DNA of 16,022 bases from an uncultured Verrucomicrobia subdivision 3 bacterium. GTDB lineage: Bacteria; Verrucomicrobiota; Verrucomicrobiia; Limisphaerales; UBA11358. Positions 1 through 7,900 of the stretch are shown here, piece by piece. The translations under genes and the position numbers were made by a program. The stretch covers positions 1-16,022 of the forward strand of contig CAIOUK010000122.1 of NCBI GenBank assembly GCA_903861445.1. Reading direction: 5' to 3'. The notes beneath the pieces were generated by a model. The model had not been told where the DNA came from. It was given only the letters and a program-made list of their open reading frames with translations, and ran no database searches. How positions within the stretch are numbered: the stretch's first letter is position 1; each line of letters starts with the position of its first letter.

Positions 1-306
1 ACGCAGGCGGAAAATGCCGTGGGCGACTGGCGGCTCACAGATTGCACGCTCTACGTCACGAAGGAACCCTGCCCGATGTGTGCTGGCGCGGTGGTGCATA
101 CGCGGCTGGCGCGGGTGGTGTTTGGCGCAGGCGATCCGAAAGGTGGCGCGGCCGGCGGCGCGTTGAATTTGCTGCAATTTCCCACGCTCAACCATCGTTG
201 CGAAATCACTTCTGGCGTGCGGCTGGAGGAATGTCGCGAACTATTGCGCAGCTTCTTTGCCGAACAGCGGTCGGCTAAAAAAGATCGGCCGGCGGATGCG
301 GGCTGA
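1..306 (+). CDS. tadA: tRNA-specific adenosine deaminase TadA, 3' part (5' end outside window)
   Basis: The open frame runs in from the left edge (first full codon at base 1) and ends with TGA at 304-306, leaving about 101 residues. It carries the zinc-binding EPCPMCAGA motif and then VVHTRLARVVFGAGDPKGGA, close to TadA of E. coli. The catalytic HAE motif that should lie shortly before the first visible residues is outside the window, so the active site cannot be fully checked. TadA converts the wobble adenosine A34 of tRNA-Arg(ACG) to inosine in the cytosol, letting one tRNA read three arginine codons. The C-terminus (FFAEQRSAKKDRPADAG) is a normal short basic tail. The gene converges on rnr, with 12 bases between the two stop codons. 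A GTG at base 19 lies inside the conserved domain and is not a start. A guanine or cytosine deaminase is less likely given the PCPMCAGA context. Confidence 0.94.
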   Translation, partial: TQAENAVGDWRLTDCTLYVTKEPCPMCAGAVVHTRLARVVFGAGDPKGGAAGGALNLLQFPTLNHRCEITSGVRLEECRELLRSFFAEQRSAKKDRPADAG

Positions 307-320
307 ACCGCCGTTTTTTT
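277..320. terminator. Likely bidirectional Rho-independent terminator between convergent tadA and rnr
   Basis: A perfect 6-bp GC stem, CGGCGG (290-295) with CCGCCG (308-313), has a 12-base loop that holds the tadA stop codon. On the plus strand it is followed directly by seven T (314-320). Read on the minus strand, the same stem is followed five bases or so later by six T (the A run at 277-282). It sits exactly between the two convergent stop codons, so it can serve both genes. The plus-strand side is the stronger one because its T tract touches the stem. Confidence 0.6.
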
Positions 321-2721
321 ATCGTCGTCGTTTGGAGAAAACGCTGTGACTGCTGGATTTTAGCAGCGGACGTTGCGACGTGGGCAATTGCGAACCGGAA
401 GTCTGGAACATGGGTTTAGCCTGCTGCGTGCGCGTATCTTCCCGCCGTGACTGTCCGGGGCGCGTGTCCGGCTTGGCCGATTTTTTCCAGTGCGACTGGT
501 CTGCCGGCGTAAATTTCGGACGTTTTTCTTCCTGGCGGAACGGAGACGATTTCTTTTGCGGCTGGAATGGCTGTGGACGCGCCGATGCCGGACGTGAGAC
601 TTGCAGACGCGATGGAGAAGGCTTGCGGTCTTCCACAGCCAAACAGAAATCCACCTGTTTCTTGAAGCGATCAACCTTTGCCACCTGCACGGTCAGCCGG
701 TCACCCAGCTTGATCACGCGGCGCGTGCGGCGACCCACGAGATTTCGCCGCCGGTCGTCGAAGACATAAAAATCATCCTCAATCGTCGAGAGCGGCACCA
801 GTCCGCTCATCGCGAGGCCAGGCACATCTACGAAGAAACCAAAATTCCGCACGTCGGTCACGAGCGCGGGATATTTCGTCGGCTCGCCGGATTCCAACTG
901 CGCTTTCAGAAACGCGAACATCTTCACGTCCTTACTGTCGCGCTCGGCGTCGGCAGAGTTGCGTTCCGTCACGGAAATATGCTCGGCGATTTCCTTCAGC
1001 GCGGAGGCCTTCGCCGGAATTTTATCAAACAACGCGCGATGCACCACGAGGTCGGCGTAGCGGCGGATGGGCGAGGTGAAATGCGTGTATTTCTTCTTGG
1101 CCAAACCGTAATGGCCGAGCGGCTCGATGGAATAGCAGGCGCGCATCAGCGATTTGAGAAAACCAATCTTCAGCGCGGAACCAATCGGAATGGTGCCAAG
1201 CTTCGCCAGCAGCTTCTGGACTTCGGCGGGATGGCTCAAATTGCCGCACTGGACGTTGTGCGCCAAAACTTCCTGCCGGTATTCCTGTAAGCGCCGCGCG
1301 TCCGGCTCCTCATGGACGCGATAGACCGCCGGCGTGCGCAAACTCATCAACCGCGTCGCCACGGCCTCGTTGGCGAGTAGCATATATTCCTCGATCAACT
1401 GGTGCGACACGTCGTTCTCGTTCTTCTCGATGCGCAACACCTTGCCCTGCTCGTCGAGGCGGATTTTCGTTTCAGGAAAATCCAAATCCAGCGAACCGTT
1501 CTTGAACCGGTGCTTGCGAATTTTCTGCGCGAGCTGATGCGCCTGATGCAACATCTGTTCAATCGGGTCGTCCGCCGGTTCGCGCTGCAAAATCGCCAGC
1601 ACCTGCTGGTAGGTGAAACGCCGCTGCGAGTGGATGACGGCGGAATGAAACTTCGTGCTCAATAAGCGTCCGTCCGCCGACACGAGAAACTCCACGCACT
1701 TCGTCAGGCGATCCACGTTTGGCTTGAGCGAACACAGCTCGTTGCTCAACGCCTCCGGCAACATCGGAATGACGCGGTCCACGAGATAAGTCGAGTTGCC
1801 GCGCTTGCGCGCCTCTTCGTCGAGCGCGGTGCCGGGCTTGACGTAATGCGACACGTCCGCGATGTGCACCCAGAGCCGCCATTGCTCGGTAGAAATTTTT
1901 TCCAGACAGATGGCGTCGTCAAAATCTTTCGCGTCATCAGGATCAATCGTAATGACATTGTGCGCACGGCAATCGAGGCGGTCGGCTAGGTCTTTGGCGT
2001 GAACCACATTGCCGATGGCGTGCGCCTCGGCCAGCACGGCCTTGGGAAAATGCAGCGGCAGATTGTATTGGCGCAGCACGGACAACATATCCACGCCTTC
2101 CTCGTCGGGCGCACCGAGCACCTCGATAATTTCGCCTTCGGGATTGCTGTGGCGTGATTCCCATTCACGCAGTTCCACCACCACTTTGTCGCCCAGATTC
2201 GGCTTCCGGCCCACGTCGCGCGGCGGCGTCACATAAACATCATGCGGGATGCGCGGGTCGTCGGGAATGACGTAGAGAAACTGTTTGCTCTGCGCCAGCG
2301 TGCCGACAATCTGCGTGCGCTGGCGTTCGAGAATGCGGACCACCGTGCCGTTTTCCTGATCGCCCTCGCGGAAGTTTTTCCGGCGCACATCGCGGCGGAC
2401 GAGCACGCGATCCTCGTGCAACGCCGTGCCGGTGGCGCTTTCGGCAATGGAAATTTCCTTGATGCTAGGATCGTCCGGCTGGAGAAAGCCGCGACCCGAC
2501 CGGTTCATACGGATACGGCCGGGAATCAGGTCCGCGTCGCTGGCGAGCGCGTAACGCGCGCCTTTGATGCACGCGATTTCGCCGTCGCGCTCCAGCTTGC
2601 GCAGCGTGCGCTGAAATTCAGGTTCGCCTTCCGGCGTCACGCGCAGATGGCGCAGCAAGTTTTCCGCGCTCAACGGAACGTAATCTTTTTGCTGCAGCAG
2701 GCGGAGGATTTGGTCTCTCAT
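319..2721 (-). CDS. rnr: Ribonuclease R (3'-5' exoribonuclease)
   Basis: An 800-residue protein with the full RNase R architecture: N-terminal winged helix (about 1-60), cold-shock domains (about 65-235), RNB catalytic domain, S1 domain (about 612-695), and a 105-residue basic Ser/Pro/Arg/Lys tail ending KRRR. The catalytic acidic motif TIDPDDAKDFDD lies at about 258-269 and the family signature HFTSPIRRYADLVVHR is present. The enzyme degrades structured RNA processively 3' to 5' in the cytosol and takes part in rRNA and tmRNA quality control. The start is ATG at 2719-2721 (MRDQILRLLQQK), which begins at the usual winged helix. An in-frame start 24 codons upstream would add an unrelated hydrophobic stretch and was not used. 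No clear Shine-Dalgarno site precedes the chosen ATG. The long tail with low sequence complexity and the S1 domain separate it from RNase II. Confidence 0.96.
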   Translation of the reverse strand: MRDQILRLLQQKDYVPLSAENLLRHLRVTPEGEPEFQRTLRKLERDGEIACIKGARYALASDADLIPGRIRMNRSGRGFLQPDDPSIKEISIAESATGTALHEDRVLVRRDVRRKNFREGDQENGTVVRILERQRTQIVGTLAQSKQFLYVIPDDPRIPHDVYVTPPRDVGRKPNLGDKVVVELREWESRHSNPEGEIIEVLGAPDEEGVDMLSVLRQYNLPLHFPKAVLAEAHAIGNVVHAKDLADRLDCRAHNVITIDPDDAKDFDDAICLEKISTEQWRLWVHIADVSHYVKPGTALDEEARKRGNSTYLVDRVIPMLPEALSNELCSLKPNVDRLTKCVEFLVSADGRLLSTKFHSAVIHSQRRFTYQQVLAILQREPADDPIEQMLHQAHQLAQKIRKHRFKNGSLDLDFPETKIRLDEQGKVLRIEKNENDVSHQLIEEYMLLANEAVATRLMSLRTPAVYRVHEEPDARRLQEYRQEVLAHNVQCGNLSHPAEVQKLLAKLGTIPIGSALKIGFLKSLMRACYSIEPLGHYGLAKKKYTHFTSPIRRYADLVVHRALFDKIPAKASALKEIAEHISVTERNSADAERDSKDVKMFAFLKAQLESGEPTKYPALVTDVRNFGFFVDVPGLAMSGLVPLSTIEDDFYVFDDRRRNLVGRRTRRVIKLGDRLTVQVAKVDRFKKQVDFCLAVEDRKPSPSRLQVSRPASARPQPFQPQKKSSPFRQEEKRPKFTPADQSHWKKSAKPDTRPGQSRREDTRTQQAKPMFQTSGSQLPTSQRPLLKSSSHSVFSKRRR

Positions 2722-2787
2722 GGAAACGAAGTATGCCGCAACGAACGCGGCCTGACCACAGAATCCCGCTGGCAAGAACCAACTCAT

Positions 2788-2814
2788 TTCCAATTTGGAA
2801 TTTGGAATTTCAAA
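2788..2814. repeat. AT-rich tract with 7-bp period upstream of rnr
   Basis: Three consecutive heptamers, TTTGGAA (2794-2800), TTTGGAA (2801-2807) and TTTCAAA (2808-2814), stand in exact 7-bp register. The first also forms a perfect inverted repeat, TTCCAA-T-TTGGAA (2788-2800). The tract lies in the 135-bp gap between the toxin stop and the rnr start, about 70 bp ahead of the rnr ATG. A tract with a different sequence but the same period lies just upstream of carB. Function unknown; it could be a curved or easily melted promoter element, a protein-binding site, or a neutral simple repeat. Confidence 0.55.
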
Positions 2815-2856
2815 CTCGGAATGGCCAGTTTGAGCGAACTCACCCTGCTGCGTTTT

Positions 2857-3120
2857 TCACGAAAAGAGCTTGTCGAACTCGTTATGCGTGCCGATCCAAA
2901 TCCATTGAATCGTGTCACCCGAGCGCACTCCCACGGCGCGATACTGCTCGCTGATACGAACCGACCAGATTTCGCCGCCGCCCTGAAGTTTCTTGAAACG
3001 CAGCGACGGATGCTCCGGATTGTCCGCAAAGAGTTGATACGCCAGCCGCGCGCGGTTCATGACCGAAGGCGCGAGCCGTTCGTAAGCGCGCCAGAACGAA
3101 GGCCGGACTTGGGAAATCAC
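2857..3120 (-). CDS. RelE/ParE-superfamily toxin of a type II toxin-antitoxin module
   Basis: An 87-residue basic protein. The pattern FWRAYERLAPSV near the N-terminus, NPEHPSLRFKKL (about 34-45), a WSVRISEQYRAVGV strand pair (about 52-65) and WIWIGTHNEFDKL near the C-terminus (73-85) is that of RelE/ParE-fold toxins seen as HigB- or RelE-like annotations in many environmental bacteria. The start is GTG at 3118-3120 and overlaps the upstream antitoxin stop by four bases (GTGA), so translation is probably coupled. By family, it is either a ribosome-dependent mRNA endonuclease (RelE side) or a gyrase poison (ParE side). The sequence alone does not decide, though the conserved Arg61 and the C-terminal GTHNEFDKL resemble the RelE/HigB group more. 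It has no signal peptide and should act in the cytosol. Confidence 0.83.
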   Translation of the reverse strand: MISQVRPSFWRAYERLAPSVMNRARLAYQLFADNPEHPSLRFKKLQGGGEIWSVRISEQYRAVGVRSGDTIQWIWIGTHNEFDKLFS

Positions 3121-3338
3121 AACTTGGACGGATTCAGCGGTTCGGCCGCGCCCTCACGCAAGGCGGCGGCGGCAAACTGTTCCAGCTTGGGGTAGGTGCG
3201 GGATGCGGCGTGAATGCGTTCCCATTCGCGGTCGCCGGCCTGCTGCTGGAGAAAACGCGCAAAATCCACGACCTCGCGAGCCTTGTCCTCGGGCAATCCG
3301 TCCACGATGCCAATCAATTCCTGGGCTGCCGAACTCAT
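3117..3338 (-). CDS. Antitoxin of the type II module (short helical protein)
   Basis: A 73-residue protein directly upstream of the RelE/ParE-like toxin, sharing a 4-bp overlap with it. The N-terminal half (SAAQELIGIVDGLPEDKAREVVDFARFLQQQ) is an amphipathic helical segment of the DUF2281-like or small-antitoxin type, in which 'LP...KAREVVDFARFL' is typical. The C-terminal half is alanine-rich and probably wraps the toxin. Antitoxin-first gene order and the tight overlap are the normal TA arrangement. Start ATG at 3336-3338, with a modest AAGG seven bases upstream as ribosome binding site. No helix-turn-helix or ribbon-helix-helix is obvious, so autoregulation through DNA binding is possible but not shown. 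The role is assigned mainly from position and size. Confidence 0.75.
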   Translation of the reverse strand: MSSAAQELIGIVDGLPEDKAREVVDFARFLQQQAGDREWERIHAASRTYPKLEQFAAAALREGAAEPLNPSKL

Positions 3339-3357
3339 GGTGAAACCTTAAACCGCC

Positions 3358-3375
3358 GGTTGATTCCGCGCAACC
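3358..3375. promoter_or_regulatory. Inverted repeat ahead of the TA genes, candidate operator
   Basis: GGTTG (3358-3362) and CAACC (3371-3375) form a 5-bp inverted repeat with an 8-base spacer. It lies 20 bp before the antitoxin ATG and just downstream of the candidate promoter. TA operons are commonly repressed by their own antitoxin or complex at such a site. The arms are short, so chance is a real alternative. Confidence 0.25.
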
Positions 3376-3388
3376 ACGAACACGCCAA

Positions 3389-3417
3389 CTTATACGCTTG
3401 CCCAGCGGTGAAGTAAA
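3389..3417 (-). promoter_or_regulatory. Candidate sigma70-type promoter for the TA operon
   Basis: On the minus strand TTTACT (3412-3417; 4 of 6 bases match TTGACA) is followed by a 17-base spacer and TATAAG (3389-3394; 5 of 6 match TATAAT). This would start RNA near 3382, about 43 bases before the antitoxin ATG. The spacing is ideal, but promoter consensus in this lineage is not known to me. Confidence 0.35.
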
Positions 3418-3476
3418 ATCAGAGAAGAACGGTCAGGAATCTTTGAAGGCTGTCAGGCGGTTAGGCTGCAAAAAAC

Positions 3477-3917
3477 TCATGGAGAATCATCAAGCAACAT
3501 CAGCAAAATAAAACTGCAACCCAACGCAAATAAATACTGGAGCGCAACCGCAAAGGCCGCCAAAAGATGGTAGCCCTTCATAAGCCACACAATCCAAATG
3601 CAAACAACTAACTGAACAAACAACAACAGTAAAACCATGCCACTTATCCAGCTCGGGGTTATGGATGGAGAATGTTGGTATGAATCCAAAACTGCACTAC
3701 CCGCGACTGTCATGAATATCGTCATAACAATCGGTATCAGTATACATAAATGCCTACTGGAAAACTTAATCCCTGAACGTCTAAAAGGCGACTTAACCAC
3801 CAAAGTAATCAAGAATGAAATGAACAACGCCAAAGTGATCGGCCAAAAATAGAGCATATACCTGACAGCTTCGGAAGCTATCTGCAAAGGTGACTCATAG
3901 TAGTGGCTAGGTGTCAT
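3477..3917 (-). CDS. Hypothetical membrane protein with four predicted helices
   Basis: A 146-residue protein I do not recognise. Hydrophobic segments lie at about 20-41, 57-77, 90-113 and 117-142, joined by short loops. The loop after the first helix is basic (KSPFRRSGIKFSSRH) and points to the cytosol by the positive-inside rule, so both termini would be outside. There is no cysteine pair, metal motif or enzyme signature. The gene is visibly AT-richer than rnr, cvfB and recC and uses more A/T-ending codons, which suggests recent acquisition. It starts 36 bp after the cvfB stop on the same strand and could be read through from cvfB. The start is ATG at 3915-3917; no strong Shine-Dalgarno site is seen. 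The hydrophobicity pattern makes it a credible gene, but no function can be given. Confidence 0.6.
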   Translation of the reverse strand: MTPSHYYESPLQIASEAVRYMLYFWPITLALFISFLITLVVKSPFRRSGIKFSSRHLCILIPIVMTIFMTVAGSAVLDSYQHSPSITPSWISGMVLLLLFVQLVVCIWIVWLMKGYHLLAAFAVALQYLFALGCSFILLMLLDDSP

Positions 3918-3953
3918 GCTGCTTAACAGTTATTATTCGTGGCCTATCCGACT

Positions 3954-4829
3954 TTATATTTTTAGTTTGGCGCGGCCCGGCGTCCACGTTTCATTATCCA
4001 ATAATTCAATACCCGGCTTGGTGAAGGCGATACGGCGCGTCTTGTAAAGTTTGCCGAGCGCCTGTTTGAACGCCTTTTTGCTCACACTGAAATTCTGCCG
4101 AATCTCCACCGGCGAACTGTTGTCGTCAAATGCCAGCTTGCCGCCGCTCATCTTGAGCGCGGTCACAATCAAATCCGTCAGCGGTGCGACGCGCTTGTAG
4201 CCGACGTCATCGAGGCTCAAATCAATTTTTCCGTTCGGGCGGACGGTGCGGACAAAACCCTTCATCCGTGCGCCGATTTTGAGCGCGTAGGCGAGCTGGC
4301 TTTTGTAGAGCAAACCGAAATGTGCGTTGTCCACGATGGCGTTGTAGCCGAGCGGCGTTTTGGCGGTGATAAAAATACTCACCGGCTGACCGTCGCGATA
4401 CGCCGGCGTGTCGCGGTTCAGATGGCGGTTCAGGCGCGTGCTGGCGATGATGCGATTCGACTTCACATCGAGGCCGACATAGACAATCACCCAGTCGCCG
4501 ACGCGCAGCGGAAATTCCTGTTCGCCAAACGGCACGAGTAAATCCTTCGCGAGTCCCCAGTCCAGAAACGCGCCGATCTGCGGGTTCACGCTTTTGACCT
4601 GCATGTAGCCGAATTCGCCGACCATGGCGCGCGGCTTTTCCGGCGTGGCGACGAGGCGATCTTCCGAATCGCGATAGACAAAGACATCGAGCTTTTGCTT
4701 TGGCGCGAGGTCGGCAGGAATGTAGCGGCCGGGGAGCAGAATTTCACCGAGTTCGCCGCCATCGAGGTAAAGCCCCGGCTGCGACGCGCGGATGATCGCG
4801 AGGGAATTGCGTTTGCCAATACTTGCCAC
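3954..4829 (-). CDS. cvfB: CvfB/YitL-family S1-domain RNA-binding protein
   Basis: A 291-residue protein beginning VASIGKRNSLAI, followed by GLYLDGGELGEILLPGRYIP, the hallmark opening of the CvfB (B. subtilis YitL) family. Three S1-like OB domains follow: about 3-62, then one with EFGYMQVKSVNPQIGAFLDWG (about 67-135), then one with GFVRTVRPNGKIDLSLDDVG (about 145-215). A C-terminal winged helix holds FSVSKKAFKQALGKLYKTRRI (about 240-265). Family members bind RNA in the cytosol and affect gene expression; in Gram-positive pathogens loss of CvfB lowers virulence factor production. The role in this organism is unknown. I chose the GTG at 4827-4829 because it matches the family N-terminus. A TTG at 4905-4907 would add 26 residues unlike the family. 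It is divergent from recC. Confidence 0.88.
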   Translation of the reverse strand: MASIGKRNSLAIIRASQPGLYLDGGELGEILLPGRYIPADLAPKQKLDVFVYRDSEDRLVATPEKPRAMVGEFGYMQVKSVNPQIGAFLDWGLAKDLLVPFGEQEFPLRVGDWVIVYVGLDVKSNRIIASTRLNRHLNRDTPAYRDGQPVSIFITAKTPLGYNAIVDNAHFGLLYKSQLAYALKIGARMKGFVRTVRPNGKIDLSLDDVGYKRVAPLTDLIVTALKMSGGKLAFDDNSSPVEIRQNFSVSKKAFKQALGKLYKTRRIAFTKPGIELLDNETWTPGRAKLKI

Positions 4830-4932
4830 GGCAACAGCGTAAGCGCGATGCGCGGGCAGCGGTAGGAAAAACCGTGCACATTCCGTCCTGCACCGGAACT
4901 TGCGCAATGGATGGTTTCAACTCAAAATCAAA

Positions 4933-4949
4933 TCCCGCGCCAAACGGGA
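4933..4949 (+). promoter_or_regulatory. Small hairpin just upstream of the recC start
   Basis: TCCCG (4933-4937) and CGGGA (4945-4949) can pair around a 7-base loop, ending 15 bases before the recC ATG. No Shine-Dalgarno sequence is seen between the hairpin and the start (TTGCTTAAACAGCC). It may influence recC translation or be a binding site in the divergent cvfB-recC intergenic region. With only five base pairs, chance is quite possible. Confidence 0.22.
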
Positions 4950-4964
4950 ATTGCTTAAACAGCC

Positions 4965-7900
4965 ATGTCGGACTTGAAACTATACACCAGCAACCGGCTG
5001 GAGAATCTTGCGGAAGCCCTCGCGGAGAGCGTTCGGCGTCCGCTACATTCTCCGCTGACGCCGGAAACGATTCTGGTGCAAAGCCGGGGCATGGAACGCT
5101 GGCTCAAGTTGCAACTGGCGCGGCAGCACGGCATTTGCAGCAACTACCGCTTCCCCTTTCCGCGCGCCTTCAGCTACGAGATTTTCCAAACCGTGCTGGG
5201 CGAATCGTCGCCAACCGAAACCTACGATGCGGAAATTTTGACCTGGCAGGTGATGGGAAAAATCCCGGCCGTGCTGAACCGTCCGGGGTTTGCCGCCGTA
5301 AAAAATTATCTAGGCAACGAACCCGATGACCGCAAGCGCTATCAACTCGCCGACCGCATCGCCAACGCGTTTGATCAATATCTGCTGTTCCGGCCCGAAC
5401 TGATTCGCGAATGGGAGGCCGGCGCGGATCAAGGCTGGCAGGCGCAATTATGGCGCGAAGTCAGTCAGCCGTTTCGCGCGCAGCATCCGGCGGCACTGCA
5501 AGCCCGGCTCATTGAACGCTTGGAAAAATCCGGCTCGCCCGTCGCCGGTTTGCCGGAGCGCGTGGCCATCTTTGGTGTCTCGGCGCTGCCGCCGTTTTAT
5601 CTTCACATTTTCGCGGCACTGGCGCGGCAAATTGAGGTCAGTCTGTATTTGCTCCAGCCGTGCGAACAGTTTTGGGGCTACATCAGTTCCGTGCGCGAGC
5701 AGGGAAAAATTTTACAGCGCGCCGGCAAAGGCGCGGCGGACGCCGGCCAGTTTCATTTGGAAATCGGCCATCAAGTCCTCGGCTCGATGGGGCAGCTTGG
5801 CCGCGATTTTTTGCTGCTGTTGCAGGAAGTCGGCGACTGGCAGGAATCGGAGCCGTCGCGGTTCGCCGCCGCCGGCGAAAAAAATCTGCTGGCCTGCCTG
5901 CAAACCGGCATTTTGAATTTGGAAGACCGCGCGCCCGGTGACGGCGCAAAAAAAATCATCGGAGACACGGATGATTCGATCCAAGTCCATTCCTGCCACA
6001 GTCCGCTGCGCGAATTGGAAGTGCTCCACGACCATCTGCTCGACTGGTTCGAGCGCGATGCGACGCTCGCGCCGCGCGACATTCTCGTGATGATTCCCGA
6101 CCTCGAAGCGTATGCGCCCTACATCCAGGCCGTGTTCGGCTCGCCGGAAGCGGATGCGCTCCGTATTCCGTTCAGCGTGGCCGACCGCACGGCGCGCACG
6201 CAGAGCCATTTGATTGACACATTTCTGGCGTTGCTCAAGCTGGCGGACTCGCGCCTCGGTGCCAGCCAGGTTCTGAAATTGCTCGAAGCCGCGCCCGTCT
6301 GCCGGAAGTTTGATCTGGATGAAGCCGAACTGGAGCGCGTGCGTTTTTGGATCGAGGAAGTTCGCATCCGGTGGGGACAGGACGAACAACAGCGCGTTGG
6401 TCTCGGCCTGCCCGCGTGGTCGGAAAACACCTGGCGGCACGGCTTGGACCGGCTGTTGCTCGGCTACGCCTTGACGGGCAAAAACGCGGAACTGTTTGAA
6501 AAAATTCTGCCCGGCGACGACATCGAAGGCGCAGCGGGCGAAGTGCTGGGCCGGTTCGCGGAATTTGTCGAACAACTTTTTGCCGCGCTCAAAGAATTCA
6601 AAACCGCGCGGCCGTTGGCTGCGTGGGCGACGACCTTTCACGCCGTCTTGGAAAAACTTTTTGCCACCGGCGATGACGAGGCGCAGGAATTGCAAATCCT
6701 CAACACCTGCTTTGAAAAACTCACGGCGGCATTCGCGCGCGGCGGCTTTGACCAGCCGGTCACATTGGCGGTCGTGCTGGAAAAATTGAATCGCGATCTG
6801 GCGCAGGATTATTTTGGATCCGGTTATCTGACCGGCGGCGTCACCTTCTGCGCCTTGAAACCGATGCGGAGCATTCCGGCCAAGGTGATTTGTCTGCTCG
6901 GCATGAATGACCGCGCCTTTCCGCGCACGTCGCCGCCGTTGAGCTTCGACCTCATGGCGCAATCGCCCCGGCTCGGCGACCGCTCCAGCCGCGCGGACGA
7001 CCGCTATCTGTTTCTTGAAACGCTCATCTCGGCGCGCGACCGGCTTTACCTCAGCTACGTCGGCCAGTCCATCCAGGACAACCGCGCCGCGCCGCCGTCC
7101 GTCGTCATCAGCGAGCTGCTCGATTACCTCACGCAACGCTTCGCGCTGCCCGGAGAAAAAGACATTGTCGAAAATCACCTCCTGACGCGGCACCGTCTGC
7201 AGGCGTTCAGCCCGGCGTATTTTCAGGGCGGAAAACTGTTCAGCTACTCGCGCGAAAACTTGAAGGCCAGTCAGGTCATCACACCGGAACGCCAGCCGCC
7301 CGGCGTTTTTCTGCCGCAGCCGCTGTCCGAACCCGAACCGGAATGGCGGCGCGTGACGCTCGATTCGCTGGCGAAATTTTTTGCCAACCCGGCCAAATTT
7401 CTGGCGGAAAAACGTCTCGGCCTGCGGCTGCCCGACGAAGCGACGGCGCTGGACGAACGCGAGGCTTTCGCCATCGCCGGGCTGGACCGCTACCAGCTCC
7501 AGCAGGAATTGATGGAATTGAAATTGTCCGGCGCGAGCCTGAAAAATTCCGCCGAACTCGTCCAGGCTTCGGGCCGTTTGCCGGCGGGCATCGCTGGCAA
7601 CGTCCACTTCGCCCAAATCCGCCGCGACGTGGAAGTTTTCAGCCAACGCCTGCAGCCGTTCCTGCCGGAAAAGTTTTTGCCGCCGTCGCCCTTTGAACTG
7701 GCCGTCGGTGATTTTATGCTGGCCGGCAACTTCAGCCACGCCACGCCCGCCGGCGGACTGTTGTTTTACCGGCTCGCCAAGCTTAAGCCGAAAGACCGGC
7801 TGCGGGCGTGGCTGGAACATCTGGTGTTTCACGCCACGCACGGCGACAACAAAACGACGGAAACCGTCATCGTCGGTCAGGATTCCATTTTGCAACTCGC

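Noticed and set aside
2722..2793. 24-residue N-terminal extension of RNase R
   Set aside because: The added segment is not part of the winged-helix fold and no ribosome binding site supports it; ATG at 2721 matches the family start.
2811..2832. CAAACT/AGTTTG hairpin as terminator of the toxin gene
   Set aside because: The stem is AT-rich with a 10-base loop and no T tract follows on the minus strand.
2242..3195. 317-codon plus-strand frame across the rnr start and the TA genes
   Set aside because: It overlaps three better-supported minus-strand genes, crosses the intergenic repeat tract and has no recognisable domain.
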